Shown here in pieces: positions 28,731 through 39,137 of a stretch of 64,000 nucleotides of DNA. Every line of letters begins with the position of its first letter. The stretch's first letter is position 1. The DNA is from Bacteroidia bacterium (GTDB lineage: Bacteria > Bacteroidota > Bacteroidia > UKL13-3): positions 1 to 64,000 of the forward strand of contig JALONP010000009.1 of assembly GCA_025454875.1 (NCBI GenBank). Reading direction: 5' to 3'. The notes under the pieces are model-generated. The model was not told the origin of the DNA. It saw nothing but the letters and a program-made list of their open reading frames with translations, and did not search any database. The translations under genes and the position numbers were made by a program.

Positions 28731-30233
28731 CTATTCGGGCGAATTTACGATTTTATTCCTTCTTTCAAACCAGAATACAACCACTACATACGCCAAAATG
28801 ATGATACCATTTAAACCATATTGAAGTAGCGGAATTGTGGTAATGTCAATGTACGTATAAAGCAAATATATGCCTATGGCCACTAGGATATATGAAACAA
28901 AACGAATAGGTTGGTAGGGGATTGGATAATAGCGCGTACCTTGGTAGTAACAAATGGCAACCATGCTCGCATAACAAATTAAGGTTGCCCATGCAGCTCC
29001 GGTATATCCTAAAAAAGGAACCAATAAGAAGTTAAACACGATTGTTATTCCCGCTCCAATTAATGAAATTGTTGCTCCTTTTGCTGTTTGGTCGCTCAGT
29101 TTATACCATATAGAAAGGTTGTAATACATGCCCAAGAAGATATTTGCAATCAACAAAATCGGCACCACGTGCAGGCCTTCCCAGTATCTGTAATTGATAA
29201 AATGTTTAAAGACATCAAGATACAACGAAACAACCAAAAAAACCAAACAACAAACAGCCACAAAGTAATTCATCACTTCCGCATAAATTGTTCTTTTATC
29301 CGATTGCTTTGCGTGGTTAAAAAAGAAAGGCTCAGCAGCATATCGAAATGCTTGAATAAACAATGTCATAATAATGGAAAGCTTATAGTTTGCATTGTAA
29401 ATGCCATTTGCAGCCAGCCCTTCATCAACGGTAGGGTAAGTGTATGAAATAATCAAACGATCAAGTGTTTCGTTAATCATACCTGCAAATCCAATCACCA
29501 TAATGGGTAACGCGTACGTTAGCATTTCTTTCCATAGTTTTTTATCAAATGCACCGTGTTTCATTGCTGCCACCTCTGTGAAGAGCAACGGCAGTGTAAT
29601 TAAGCTGGCAATGAGGTTGGCCATGAAGATAAATCCCAATTCAATTTGGCCATTGTATAGTGGAAGTAATAAATTGTAATGTTGGTGTACCCAAGGGCAT
29701 AAAACCAGAAAATACAGGTTGAGTATAATATTGGCAAAGATGTTTATGTTTTTGACAATGGCGAATTTGACTGCTTTGTTGTGTTGCCTTAAATAGGCAA
29801 ATGGCAAAGCACAAAAAGCATCAATAGCAATTATCCAAGCGAAATAAATAACGTACTCGGGATGCATGGGCACGCCAATAAGTGAAGCAACTGGTTGTGA
29901 AAGCAATGTAAGCAGAATTCCAAATGAAATAGAAGAATACAAAAGAGAAGTAACAGCCGTGCGGTATACATTTTCCGGTCTTTCACTTTTTTGGCTAAAC
30001 CGGAAAAAGGCGGTTTCCATTCCATATGTAAGTAATACATTAAAAAAGGTAACAAATGCATACATTAAACCATTTACCCCATAATCAGTAGCCGCAAACA
30101 ATGCTGTATGCAATGGAACAAGCAAGTAATTGACAAAGCGGCCAACTATTTGACTAAGCCCATAAATGGCAGTTTGAGATACAAGTTTTCGAATGGTGCT
30201 CACGCGGTAAACAGTTAACGGATCAAAGAACAT
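28731..30233 (-). CDS. Wzx/MATE-type polysaccharide flippase
   Basis: A 500-residue membrane protein with about 12-14 hydrophobic helices, a start reading STIRKLVSQTAIYGLSQIVGRFVNYLL (shortened here) and helices with the spacing of the polysaccharide synthase/flippase superfamily. It probably flips lipid-linked sugars across the inner membrane. The start may be the ATG at 30233 or a GTG at 30203 that sits nearer the conserved part. It is first in the six-gene operon (30233 to 23486) and divergent from the TPR gene at 30300. The substrate is unknown. Confidence 0.88.
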   Translation of the reverse strand: MFFDPLTVYRVSTIRKLVSQTAIYGLSQIVGRFVNYLLVPLHTALFAATDYGVNGLMYAFVTFFNVLLTYGMETAFFRFSQKSERPENVYRTAVTSLLYSSISFGILLTLLSQPVASLIGVPMHPEYVIYFAWIIAIDAFCALPFAYLRQHNKAVKFAIVKNINIFANIILNLYFLVLCPWVHQHYNLLLPLYNGQIELGFIFMANLIASLITLPLLFTEVAAMKHGAFDKKLWKEMLTYALPIMVIGFAGMINETLDRLIISYTYPTVDEGLAANGIYNANYKLSIIMTLFIQAFRYAAEPFFFNHAKQSDKRTIYAEVMNYFVAVCCLVFLVVSLYLDVFKHFINYRYWEGLHVVPILLIANIFLGMYYNLSIWYKLSDQTAKGATISLIGAGITIVFNFLLVPFLGYTGAAWATLICYASMVAICYYQGTRYYPIPYQPIRFVSYILVAIGIYLLYTYIDITTIPLLQYGLNGIIILAYVVVVFWFERRNKIVNSPE

Positions 30234-30299
30234 AAAATTATTTTGATGAATACGCGTTGTTTACAAACACCTCAGGTTAAAATGTCTATTTTCGCAACT

Positions 30300-32111
30300 A
30301 TGCGCTGGATTGTTAATCTATTCATTTTGTTTTTTTCATTGTTAAGTGTTGCGGCACATGCCCAAACAACTGACGAGCAATTGGCCGCCCAGTATTTTGC
30401 CAATAAAGAATATGATAAGGCTGCCGACTTGTATGAAAGACTATTGTCTAAGAGTCCAAGTGCCGGCTACTATTATGAAAACTTGTTAGATGCTTATTTA
30501 AACAACAAACGCTTTGAAGACGCTGTTAAATTAACAAGGAAGCAACAAAAGCGATTTCCGGGCCAGATTGGTTACGAAGTGGATGAAGGATTCGTGCTCA
30601 CTAAACAAGGTCAAACGGCAAAAGCCATCAAATTGTGGGAGGAGCTGCTTAATAAAAGAACAAACGAGACAGAACAAACATCGTCACTCGCAATGGCTTT
30701 TCAGAAACGAGGGGAATTGGACAGGGCAGTTGATGCGATGCTACGAGCTCGGAAAAAACAGAATAACCCCTACTTGTTTTGCATACAATTGGCATCATTG
30801 TATGCTGATACCAAAAAAACAGATTTGATGATTGCAGAATACCTTAATGCTTTAGAGGTAGATGCTCAACTTATGGAGGATGTGCAAGGTTTTTTACAAG
30901 CATTTTTGCAATACCCTGCCGAGTTTGATTTTTTAAAGCAAGGTTTGTTAAAGAAGTACAAATCAAATCCGAATAACCCTGTGTTTAGTGAAATGATTAT
31001 TTGGATGTATGTGCAACGTAAAGAATTTGGAAATGCTTTTTTGCAGGCGAAGGTTTTCGACAAACGTTACAAAGAGGACGGTGGGCGCATTTACCAGTTG
31101 GCAAACTTAGCTATGCAAAACCAGGCGTTTGATGACGCCATTCAAATGTTTACCTATATTATTGATTTGGGGCAAGATGGTAGCCAGTACATGAATGCGA
31201 AAATGGGTATGATGGATGCCAAAAAGCAAAAAATCATGCTTGCCTTGAATCCGTCTACAGCTGATTTACAAAGTTTGGAAACAGATTACAACACCTTTCT
31301 TGCAAGTTTTGGCCGTAGTTATGTTACTGCTTCCGTGATGCGCAATCAAGCCCAGCTTTATGCCTATTATTTACACCAAACGGAGCGGGCCATAAGCTTG
31401 TTCCAAGAAATAATCCAATTGCCCCGCCTTGATCGTAAGGTAGCTGCCGATTGCAAATTGGAACTAGGCGATGTTTACACCATGCATGGCGAACCTTGGG
31501 AAGCAATGTTGATGTATGGTCAAGTGGACAAAGATTTTAACGAAGACCCATTGGGCCAAGAAGCTAAATTTAGAAATGCCAGATTAAGCTATTACTTGGG
31601 AGAATTCGAATGGGCAAGGGCTCAATTGGAAGTTCTTAAAACAGCAACATCGCAGCTCATTGCAAACAATGCGCTTGAACTTTCATTGTTGATTCAAGAT
31701 AATACTGTTGATAGCAATGAACAGCCATTGCAATGGTTTGCCAAAGCAGACCTTTATTATTTTCAACAACAATCATCAAGCGCAATCCAATGGCTTGATA
31801 GCATTACAATGAATTACCCAAGACACACATTGAGTGATGACGTGCTCTTGAAACGGGCACAAATATCACAACAGCAAAAGCGATTTGAGCAAGCTGTTTC
31901 TTATTTGCAACAGTTGTTAAAAGAACATGGTTCGGACATATTGGGCGATAATGCATTGTTCTTGTTGGCCGATATTACCCAAAATCAATTGAAAGACGCA
32001 GATACAGCAAAAAAACTTTATGAGCGACTGCTTCAAGAATACCCGGGAAGTTTTTTCACCACTGAGGCCCGCAAACGTTATCGAACACTTAGAGGAGATG
32101 CGCTTAATTAA
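30300..32111 (+). CDS. secreted TPR repeat protein
   Basis: About 603 residues from the ATG at 30300, giving a signal peptide (WIVNLFILFFSLLSVAAHAQ). ATGs at 30246 and 30282 are possible, but TATTTTCG at 30287-30294 resembles a -7 box directly upstream of 30300. The mature protein is made of TPR-like hairpins (AAQYFANKEYDKAADLYERL, and near the end AQISQQQKRFEQAVSYLQQL and TAKKLYERLLQEYPGSFF). The C-terminal repeats resemble those of YbgF/BamD-type periplasmic proteins. It is followed by the DUF4286 gene in the same direction. No specific function is claimed. Confidence 0.85.
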   Translation: MRWIVNLFILFFSLLSVAAHAQTTDEQLAAQYFANKEYDKAADLYERLLSKSPSAGYYYENLLDAYLNNKRFEDAVKLTRKQQKRFPGQIGYEVDEGFVLTKQGQTAKAIKLWEELLNKRTNETEQTSSLAMAFQKRGELDRAVDAMLRARKKQNNPYLFCIQLASLYADTKKTDLMIAEYLNALEVDAQLMEDVQGFLQAFLQYPAEFDFLKQGLLKKYKSNPNNPVFSEMIIWMYVQRKEFGNAFLQAKVFDKRYKEDGGRIYQLANLAMQNQAFDDAIQMFTYIIDLGQDGSQYMNAKMGMMDAKKQKIMLALNPSTADLQSLETDYNTFLASFGRSYVTASVMRNQAQLYAYYLHQTERAISLFQEIIQLPRLDRKVAADCKLELGDVYTMHGEPWEAMLMYGQVDKDFNEDPLGQEAKFRNARLSYYLGEFEWARAQLEVLKTATSQLIANNALELSLLIQDNTVDSNEQPLQWFAKADLYYFQQQSSSAIQWLDSITMNYPRHTLSDDVLLKRAQISQQQKRFEQAVSYLQQLLKEHGSDILGDNALFLLADITQNQLKDADTAKKLYERLLQEYPGSFFTTEARKRYRTLRGDALN

Positions 32112-32142
32112 ATTTCTTTGACTGAAGGCAATTTACAATACA

Positions 32143-32451
32143 ATGATTATTTACAATGTAACAATTAATATTGATGATGACGTTCATGATGCTTGGTTGT
32201 CATGGATGGAACAAACCCATATTCCTGAAGTAATGCAAACAGGCTTGTTTATACAATACACATTTGCAAAGTTATTAAGCAGGCAAGAAGATGAAACGGG
32301 CACTACATATGTCATTCAATACACAGCTAAGGATATGGCTAACTATGAAAAGTACCAACAACAATTTGCGCCCGCATTGCAAGCAAAAACGCGAGAACGT
32401 TTTGATGGAAAGTTTGTAGCATTTAGAACATTAATGGAAACCCGAGGGTAA
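32143..32451 (+). CDS. DUF4286 family protein
   Basis: 102 residues with no signal peptide, reading MIIYNVTINIDDDVHDAWLSWM (shortened here), then HIPEVMQTGLF and YEKYQQQFAPAL. This agrees with the DUF4286 family, a ferredoxin-like alpha/beta fold found widely in Bacteroidota with no known role. It starts 32 bases after the TPR gene, so cotranscription is likely. Confidence 0.85.
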   Translation: MIIYNVTINIDDDVHDAWLSWMEQTHIPEVMQTGLFIQYTFAKLLSRQEDETGTTYVIQYTAKDMANYEKYQQQFAPALQAKTRERFDGKFVAFRTLMETRG

Positions 32452-32502
32452 TTCTATTGCTTTAACTAAATTGCATTAATTTTGATTAATATTTTCATGC
32501 CT

Positions 32503-33321
32503 ATGAAATGGTTCGCTACGTGGGGCTTTGCAGCCTTTTGTTTTACAACGGTGGTTGCACAACAACCAACCCGCGTTTACTATAACAGTAAGGATAAGCC
32601 TTTAAAATCACCCAACTCAGCCGCATATTACAAAGAGACTATGCAATTGGGTGATACGTTAATTGTCAACACGTTTAATCCTTCTGGTTTGCCAATAACA
32701 TCAGGAGTATATCTAAACCAAACAGAAAAGGTCGGGATTTGGACAATTTACAACAAACAAGGGAAAAAGGTTTCGGCAATAACTTACGTTGCAAACAAAC
32801 GAAATGGCCCTTGTAGCTTCTTTCATGCTAATGGAACCATTGTTAAATCAGGAAATTTTTCAAATGAATGGCGCGATGGAACATGGCTATTATTCGATTC
32901 AACAGGAAGAAAGGAGGGGCGTTTAACTTATCGAAACGATTCCATTGTATCGCAAGTCGCATATGATTATTATGGCAATGCCATTGAGGATGCTGCACGA
33001 ATTTATGATGACCCAGAGGCCAAAGCAGATAAGCAGCCTTCTTTTGTTGGAGGCGCCAAAGCCATGAATAAGTATATTAAACGAGAACTTAAATACCCTG
33101 AGGAGGCCAAGGAGTTAGAGCAACAAGGTCGGGTATTGGTTAAATTCGTTATAGGCGTAAATGGCGAAGTGCGCGACATAGAAGTGTTAAACTCGGGACC
33201 GCTGGTTCTTAAAAGAGAAGCTGTTCGTGTTGTGGCCAATATGCCACGTTGGATACCTGGAACACGCAATGGTATTCCTGTAAGCGTAAAGATGACTACA
33301 ACTATCGTGTTTAAACTTTAA
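32503..33321 (+). CDS. MORN-like/TonB C-terminal domain protein
   Basis: About 272 residues from the ATG at 32503 (32497 is also possible), with a signal peptide ending near TVVAQQ. Residues 30-160 contain MORN_2-like strands (EKVGIWTIYNKQGKK, NKRNGPCSFFHANGT, EWRDGTWLLFDSTGR). The C-terminal 80 residues are a TonB C-terminal domain: YIKRELKYPEEAKEL, GRVLVKFVIGVNGEV and ISV-type strands. In Bacteroidota such fusions lack the inner-membrane TonB helix and their role is not known; this one may bind an outer-membrane protein or a peptide from within the periplasm. Confidence 0.85.
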   Translation: MKWFATWGFAAFCFTTVVAQQPTRVYYNSKDKPLKSPNSAAYYKETMQLGDTLIVNTFNPSGLPITSGVYLNQTEKVGIWTIYNKQGKKVSAITYVANKRNGPCSFFHANGTIVKSGNFSNEWRDGTWLLFDSTGRKEGRLTYRNDSIVSQVAYDYYGNAIEDAARIYDDPEAKADKQPSFVGGAKAMNKYIKRELKYPEEAKELEQQGRVLVKFVIGVNGEVRDIEVLNSGPLVLKREAVRVVANMPRWIPGTRNGIPVSVKMTTTIVFKL

Positions 33322-33339
33322 GTAAGGTAACTGCGCTAC

Positions 33340-35895
33340 TTACAACTCAAGAACCAACCATTTTTTCGTAATCGAACCTTTTGGAGTGGTTACATTTACA
33401 AAATAAATTCCAGGCTTTACAGCATTCAGTTGTATTTCTTTTGCTGCATTTACCTTTTGAACAAGGCGACCACCGATATCAGTTATGGTAACCATTGTTT
33501 GCTCCAATTCAATATTGTTTAGCATTAACAACGATGTTCCTTTTGAAGGGTTAGGCAATAGTTGCAGAGTAGATTGATCTAAACCATTTTCTCTCGAACC
33601 AGTTGTATTGTCGATTGTAAAATAGTTCAAACTTTGGCTAAGCAAGCCAGCACCTTCATTGTTTAGTTTTATTTTTGCAAAATTAGTTGAAGGGGTTGTC
33701 TCGTTTAATCGAACATAGGTAGATAAATTGTTTGAAGCAACCTTAGCTAATAAAACAGTATTTGTATCACTGATAACCAACTCAATTTTGACTGAGTCAA
33801 TCATTGTTGCATTCCAACTTACCAAAAAGCTATCATTTGCAGTTGTTATTCGCCACGTTTCTCCACCATTAGGTGCAGTGAGCACTAAAGCAGGTTGCGC
33901 TGCTATGCCGCAGCTTGCAGGAGGCTCAGCAATCCATGTTAAATTTGCAAAGTTGATGCGACAAGCAAAATTAACACTATCGATAAACGGGTTTCGGTTT
34001 TTTTGAAGCGCAAAAATGTATTCATGTCGCGCAATTTCATAAGCATCTGGCAAATCTTGAAAATGCCATTTTTTGAGTACGTCTTGGTTTTGGTTAGCTG
34101 CCACCACTGACCCAAGTGACCAGTTGTTACCACCAATGCCGTTGTATGCAATACACATATAAAACAAGGCCCTAGCTAAGTCACCCTTTTGCGCATCGCG
34201 CGGCTCATATACCTCGTTTCCATTTGCATCCAAGCCAATTTTACCTTGTCCTGTTGGTGAAACATAAGTTGGGGTACCCACAATTTCGCCAAATGGCAGG
34301 TTCGAGCGTTTTACATTTCCCAACTCTTGATCTGCTGGAAACAAGTTGTGTAAATCATTAAATTCAGGTAGTTCTCTTCCATTGGCAGCATTAGGCCATG
34401 TACCACCCTTATTACTAGGCATCCAACTTTGCGCGAACGTGTGTTCACGAGTTAAAATTCCGCTGTTGGTTCCTGTCCACCACAAAAAGGGCTCATTGTA
34501 AATATAAGGGTTAGAGGTGTAAACACAATTCACCACTTTTTTCCCTGCAGTTGTATCTCTGGTTAAAAAATTATTGATGATGGTGCCAATGTATTGGCTG
34601 TAAAAAACGGTATCATGTGGATTTATTTTAGAAGACAATGCACTAACCAAATTGGCATTAGATCCAGAAATGCCATTGTAATAATTTCCAATATTATTGC
34701 CAGGTGTGGTTACGGTTGTTCTTAACGGATTTTGTGTAAGGTAGTTTTCGAAACCAGCAGGACCATTTACCGAAAATGCTGCGAAATGATACGTAGAATT
34801 AGCCATAATATAAGTTGGCTTAAAGCCGGTATCACTACCAATATAAGCAACTTGGCTTTGGCCAATATAGTCGCCTTTGGTATATGATTGCCCATCAACA
34901 GGGGCTTCGGTTACAGCTGTATTGGGTTTGCGTAACACGATAATGCGCTCTGGTTTTGGGTTGGGTTGTGTAATTCCAAGTGAAAAGGTATAGGGCTGTA
35001 AATTGGAAACCCTAAACTGTGTTGGCTGCGTAGCAGGTTGTGTAGCTAAATTACCACCTATGCCATACAATACAACACCATAAAACCGCTTCTCAATATC
35101 ATTGGTCTCGATATTCATTACCACAATATGGCTACCTAGGTTTGCGGGGTTAAATGTAATCGTCATATCCGCAGAACTGTTAGCAGGAATAGAGGTTGGG
35201 TAAGGTAACACATTAAAATCTGCAGCATCATCTCCTCCAAATGAGACACTGTTAATGGTTAGCGCCTCCGCGGTTCCTTTGTTTTCAATGGTAAATACGG
35301 TTGAAGCATTGTTGCCAACGATGTATGTTCCACCATTAACCACAACGGTATTTCCTTGTTTTAATTGAATTGAGGCATTTGGAGATGCTGGAGCGGCTTG
35401 AATCAAGACACTGTCTAGCGCAATATTGCTACCCGCTTCTTTGGCCGAGTAAAAAAAACGGACATACCTTGCTGAGGCTGAAGGGTTATCTACGTAACGA
35501 GTCATTGTTCCTGCAACTGGGTTGGCTGTAGTAAAGGTACGCAAAGGCGTCCAGTTGGTCCCGTCTACTGACTCTTGAATGCTGAATGTTCCAGTAAATG
35601 CCGGGTTAGGAGAAATACCTGTGCCTCTCATCCAATAACTTAAAGGTCCTGGCTTGTCTGCAAACCAAATGGTTAAAAATTCACCAGTAGCATCTAGCCT
35701 ACATGAAATATTATCTCCTCCTACAGAATTAGCAGCTCCGCTGTAGGTAAGGTTTCCGTTTGTTCCTAATCCCGTTGTCCATCCAGCAGGCGGTGTTGCG
35801 ATACCAGGTGTGCTAAAGTTCCAAATGGTAGGCAGTGGAGCTTGCGCGTTTATAAACAGGGGTAACACTAAAAACAAAAAGCGACTTATATTCAT
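33340..35895 (-). CDS. secreted endonuclease I with Type IX sorting domain
   Basis: About 851 residues from the ATG at 35895, giving a signal peptide ending near FINAQ. The order is: an N-terminal beta-sandwich (residues about 20-175), a choice-of-anchor D/HYDIN-like domain (about 180-280, with FTIENKGTAEALTI and DMTITFNPA), the endonuclease I domain (about 400-650) with the catalytic signature REHTFAQSWMP, DLHNLFPAD and RSNLPFGE, an Ig-like segment, and a T9SS type A tail (LLPNPSKGTS ... GIYFVNV ... KKWLVLEL). It is likely an extracellular nuclease that takes DNA for phosphate or nucleotides. Family members need Mg2+ and cut DNA without sequence preference. Confidence 0.9.
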   Translation of the reverse strand: MNISRFLFLVLPLFINAQAPLPTIWNFSTPGIATPPAGWTTGLGTNGNLTYSGAANSVGGDNISCRLDATGEFLTIWFADKPGPLSYWMRGTGISPNPAFTGTFSIQESVDGTNWTPLRTFTTANPVAGTMTRYVDNPSASARYVRFFYSAKEAGSNIALDSVLIQAAPASPNASIQLKQGNTVVVNGGTYIVGNNASTVFTIENKGTAEALTINSVSFGGDDAADFNVLPYPTSIPANSSADMTITFNPANLGSHIVVMNIETNDIEKRFYGVVLYGIGGNLATQPATQPTQFRVSNLQPYTFSLGITQPNPKPERIIVLRKPNTAVTEAPVDGQSYTKGDYIGQSQVAYIGSDTGFKPTYIMANSTYHFAAFSVNGPAGFENYLTQNPLRTTVTTPGNNIGNYYNGISGSNANLVSALSSKINPHDTVFYSQYIGTIINNFLTRDTTAGKKVVNCVYTSNPYIYNEPFLWWTGTNSGILTREHTFAQSWMPSNKGGTWPNAANGRELPEFNDLHNLFPADQELGNVKRSNLPFGEIVGTPTYVSPTGQGKIGLDANGNEVYEPRDAQKGDLARALFYMCIAYNGIGGNNWSLGSVVAANQNQDVLKKWHFQDLPDAYEIARHEYIFALQKNRNPFIDSVNFACRINFANLTWIAEPPASCGIAAQPALVLTAPNGGETWRITTANDSFLVSWNATMIDSVKIELVISDTNTVLLAKVASNNLSTYVRLNETTPSTNFAKIKLNNEGAGLLSQSLNYFTIDNTTGSRENGLDQSTLQLLPNPSKGTSLLMLNNIELEQTMVTITDIGGRLVQKVNAAKEIQLNAVKPGIYFVNVTTPKGSITKKWLVLEL

Positions 35896-36039
35896 GTGTT
35901 TGAATTTATGAGGCAATGTTACATTGTTTATGCTATTAAACCGTGAACTTTAAATAAAAATCAGGTTAAAATTTATCACTAAAACACAAGGTAAAGTGAG
36001 GGATAAAATGCACATTTGCACCTCACAAACATTATTGCC

Positions 36040-38304
36040 GTGACCGAACAAGTAAGCCAAAAAAACCTTGCCACAGTGGAGCAAGCCCAACAACTGGGAT
36101 TACGCATCGAAGAGTTTGAAAAGATTAAAGAAATATTGGGTCGTACACCTAACTTTACCGAGTTAAGTGTATACTCAGTAATGTGGAGTGAACACTGTTC
36201 ATATAAAAACAGTATCGTTTGGCTTAAAACCTTACCTAAAGAAGGAGATAAAATGCTTGCCAAAGCAGGCGAAGAAAATGCGGGTTTAATTGACATTGGA
36301 GATGGATTGGCATGTGCATTTAAAATTGAATCGCATAACCATCCCAGCGCGCTTGAGCCTTATCAGGGTGCAGCTACTGGTGTTGGAGGAATTAACCGCG
36401 ATATATTTTCGATGGGAGCAAGACCTATTGCGCAACTAAACTCATTGCGTTTTGGAAACATTAACCACGAGCGCACCAAATGGCTTGTTAAAGGTGTTGT
36501 GAAAGGAATTGGTGATTATGGAAATGCGTTTGGGATTCCGACAGTGGGTGGAGAAGTTTATTTTGACGATTGTTACCAAATCAATCCACTAGTAAATGCA
36601 ATGAGTGTGGGAATTGCAAAGGTTGGGAAAACCGTTTCGGCTATAGCCGAAGGCGTAGGAAATCCTGTATACATTTACGGGTCATCAACTGGAAAGGACG
36701 GTATTCATGGTGCTGCATTTGCTTCAAAAGATATTACAGAAGACTCTGCTAAAGATTTGCCTTCGGTGCAAGTAGGTGACCCATTTTGGGAAAAGTTGAT
36801 TTTAGAAGCAACCATGGAACTGCTCGAAACGGATGGTGTGGTAGGAATGCAGGATATGGGCGCAGCAGGTATTACTTGTTCAACAAGTGAGATGAGTGCG
36901 AAAAGTGGAACTGGCATGAAGGTTTGGCTTGATAAAGTTCCAATGCGCCAAGCCGATATGAAAGATTGGGAAATTTTACTTTCCGAATCCCAAGAGCGCA
37001 TGTTGGTTGTTGTTAGAAAGGGATTTGAAAAGCAGTTTGAACAAATTTTTGAAAAGTGGGATTTAACCTATGCTCAGATTGGCGAAGTAACAGATACTGC
37101 CAGGGTACAATACTATATGCATGGTGAATTGGTTGCAGACATCCCTGGAGAAAGCCTTGTTTTAGGCGGAGGAGCTCCTGTATACCACAGGGAGTATGAA
37201 GAGCCTACTTACTTGAAAGAAATTGCAAAATTCGATATACAAACTATTTCAGATGTCTTTATTGAAAAAGCAATCAATCAAAACCAAAAATCAGCAGTAG
37301 AAGTTGCAAAGGCTTTAGCTACACATCCAAATATTTGCTCGCGCAATTGGATTTACAACCAATATGACTCCATGGTTGGTACCATTAACCAAAGCACAAA
37401 CGCGCCAAGCGATGCTGCTGTGGTAAAAGTAAAAGGAGCACGTAAATCAATTGCCATGACAGTTGATTGCAATTCGCGTTATATTTATGCCGATCCGTTT
37501 AAAGGAGCAATGATTGCAGTGAGTGAGGCGGCCCGAAACATTGTGTGTTCAGGAGGCGACCCAGCTGCAGTAACCAATTGTTTGAATTTCGGGAATCCTT
37601 ACAACAAGGAAGTGTACTGGCAATTTGTGCACGCAATTAAAGGAATGGGCGAGGCGTGCAAACGTTTTGATACTCCTGTTACAGGCGGAAACGTTAGTTT
37701 TTACAACCAAAGCAGCGATAATGATGCTGTTTTTCCTACACCTACAATTGGAATGGTGGGATTGGTAGATGCTTCGAAACCGCATATGACACTCGATTTT
37801 AAAAATGTTGGTGATACAATTTATCTATTGGGTCAATCTCAAAACGATATTGCATCATCGCAATATTTGGTATCGCAACACGGTGTTCAATACTCACCGG
37901 CACCTTACTTTAATTTGGAGGAGGAATATGCATTGCAACAAGCTGTTAAAAAGGCAATTGCAAATAACAGTTTATTATCTGCCCACGATTGCAGCGAAGG
38001 AGGTTTGTTTATTGCTTTGCTTGAAAGTGCCATGTACAGAGGTTTAGGATTTGATATTGTGAAATCAGACGAGTCGTTACGTAATGATGCCTTTTTGTTT
38101 GGCGAAGCCCAAAGCCGAGTTGTGGTTTCGGTTAATACAGCACATGCCGCCAACTTGGAGCAAATCATAGCCGGGTTAGGCGTATCCTTCCAAAAAATTG
38201 GCACTGTTACCAGCGGTGATTTGCGTATCAATGGTGTCTCTTTCGGAACCATTCAAGATTATAAAACGCCTTACCAAACTGCCTTAACAAATTATTTGGC
38301 GTAG
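36040..38304 (+). CDS. purL: phosphoribosylformylglycinamidine synthase, subunit PurL
   Basis: Fourth step of purine synthesis: FGAR to FGAM using ATP and ammonia from PurQ. The frame gives 754 residues from the GTG at 36040 ([15 protein letters not shown]), or 762 from ATG 36016; I prefer GTG because CACATTTG at 36011-36018, one base from a -7 box, would otherwise be inside the gene. Visible motifs: [35 protein letters not shown], and [11 protein letters not shown]. Length and lack of a glutaminase domain mark the small PurL type, so PurQ (42740) and a PurS are required; PurS is not in the window. Confidence 0.95.
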   Translation: MTEQVSQKNLATVEQAQQLGLRIEEFEKIKEILGRTPNFTELSVYSVMWSEHCSYKNSIVWLKTLPKEGDKMLAKAGEENAGLIDIGDGLACAFKIESHNHPSALEPYQGAATGVGGINRDIFSMGARPIAQLNSLRFGNINHERTKWLVKGVVKGIGDYGNAFGIPTVGGEVYFDDCYQINPLVNAMSVGIAKVGKTVSAIAEGVGNPVYIYGSSTGKDGIHGAAFASKDITEDSAKDLPSVQVGDPFWEKLILEATMELLETDGVVGMQDMGAAGITCSTSEMSAKSGTGMKVWLDKVPMRQADMKDWEILLSESQERMLVVVRKGFEKQFEQIFEKWDLTYAQIGEVTDTARVQYYMHGELVADIPGESLVLGGGAPVYHREYEEPTYLKEIAKFDIQTISDVFIEKAINQNQKSAVEVAKALATHPNICSRNWIYNQYDSMVGTINQSTNAPSDAAVVKVKGARKSIAMTVDCNSRYIYADPFKGAMIAVSEAARNIVCSGGDPAAVTNCLNFGNPYNKEVYWQFVHAIKGMGEACKRFDTPVTGGNVSFYNQSSDNDAVFPTPTIGMVGLVDASKPHMTLDFKNVGDTIYLLGQSQNDIASSQYLVSQHGVQYSPAPYFNLEEEYALQQAVKKAIANNSLLSAHDCSEGGLFIALLESAMYRGLGFDIVKSDESLRNDAFLFGEAQSRVVVSVNTAHAANLEQIIAGLGVSFQKIGTVTSGDLRINGVSFGTIQDYKTPYQTALTNYLA

Positions 38305-38371
38305 TATTCTTTCGAAACGTAATTTACTCGTTTGGCTTGCTTAAAAAGCAGCCCAACTGCTTATAGATTTG

Positions 38372-39136
38372 TTACAAACCCAAACAGTAATTCGCAAATT
38401 TGCGGATACCTTCTGAACACTCTTTAGGCTGTTCCAACATGCCCATATGGCCGCTTTCGGAAAGATAGGTTAAGTGTGAAACCGAAGGCATTGCTGCTTG
38501 CTCGAGCATTGTGTTTTCGGGAATAATTGTATCGTATTTACCAACCCAAAATCCTATTGGCAATTGTGTTTGTTTAAGCCAACCAATCGAATCGTTGCGT
38601 AACCTCATCGCATTCAAACATACTTGTAGACTTTGAGCTGTGATTTTATTATTCTCCGATTGTCTGCTTTCAACCAACAAAGGTGAAGTTGCTGAAGCAA
38701 AAAGTGGTGGTATAAATTGATTGATATACCAAGCAGCACCCTTTTGGTCAATAGCCGCTATGGCCTGTTCTCGTTTGGCTTTGCGTTCATCGGTATCAGA
38801 TGTTGCAGTAGAGTGCATAAGCCCAATCCCTTTCACAATTTCAGGATATTGTTGTGCAAGCGCTAATGTTACATAACCACCCATACTATGCCCAATAATA
38901 ATGGCCGTTTGAATCGCTTCTGCATCAAGCACCGCTTTAACTTGTGAAGCAAACGTTTGTATTAAAGTTCCTTGAATAGGCTCTGGTGATTTTCCATGGC
39001 CAGGCAAATCAATCGTTACCAATGTGAAATGGTCTTTTAACAAAAACACCTGCTCGTTAAAGCAGGTGCTGTTTTCACAAAATCCATGAATAAGGACGAT
39101 AGCTGGGCCTACACCTTGTTTAGCGAAGTGTAGCAT
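38372..39136 (-). CDS. alpha/beta fold hydrolase
   Basis: 254 residues with the canonical alpha/beta hydrolase plan: an oxyanion HG motif (VLIHGFCENS), the nucleophile serine in IIGHSMGGYV near residue 87, an Asp in GKYDTIIP near 202 and a His in ESGHMGMLEQP near 231. The catalytic triad is complete. The substrate is not deducible. It lies one base after the PPIase gene in the same direction and is therefore cotranscribed, without any obvious shared function. Confidence 0.88.
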   Translation of the reverse strand: MLHFAKQGVGPAIVLIHGFCENSTCFNEQVFLLKDHFTLVTIDLPGHGKSPEPIQGTLIQTFASQVKAVLDAEAIQTAIIIGHSMGGYVTLALAQQYPEIVKGIGLMHSTATSDTDERKAKREQAIAAIDQKGAAWYINQFIPPLFASATSPLLVESRQSENNKITAQSLQVCLNAMRLRNDSIGWLKQTQLPIGFWVGKYDTIIPENTMLEQAAMPSVSHLTYLSESGHMGMLEQPKECSEGIRKFANYCLGL

Positions 39137-39137
39137 T

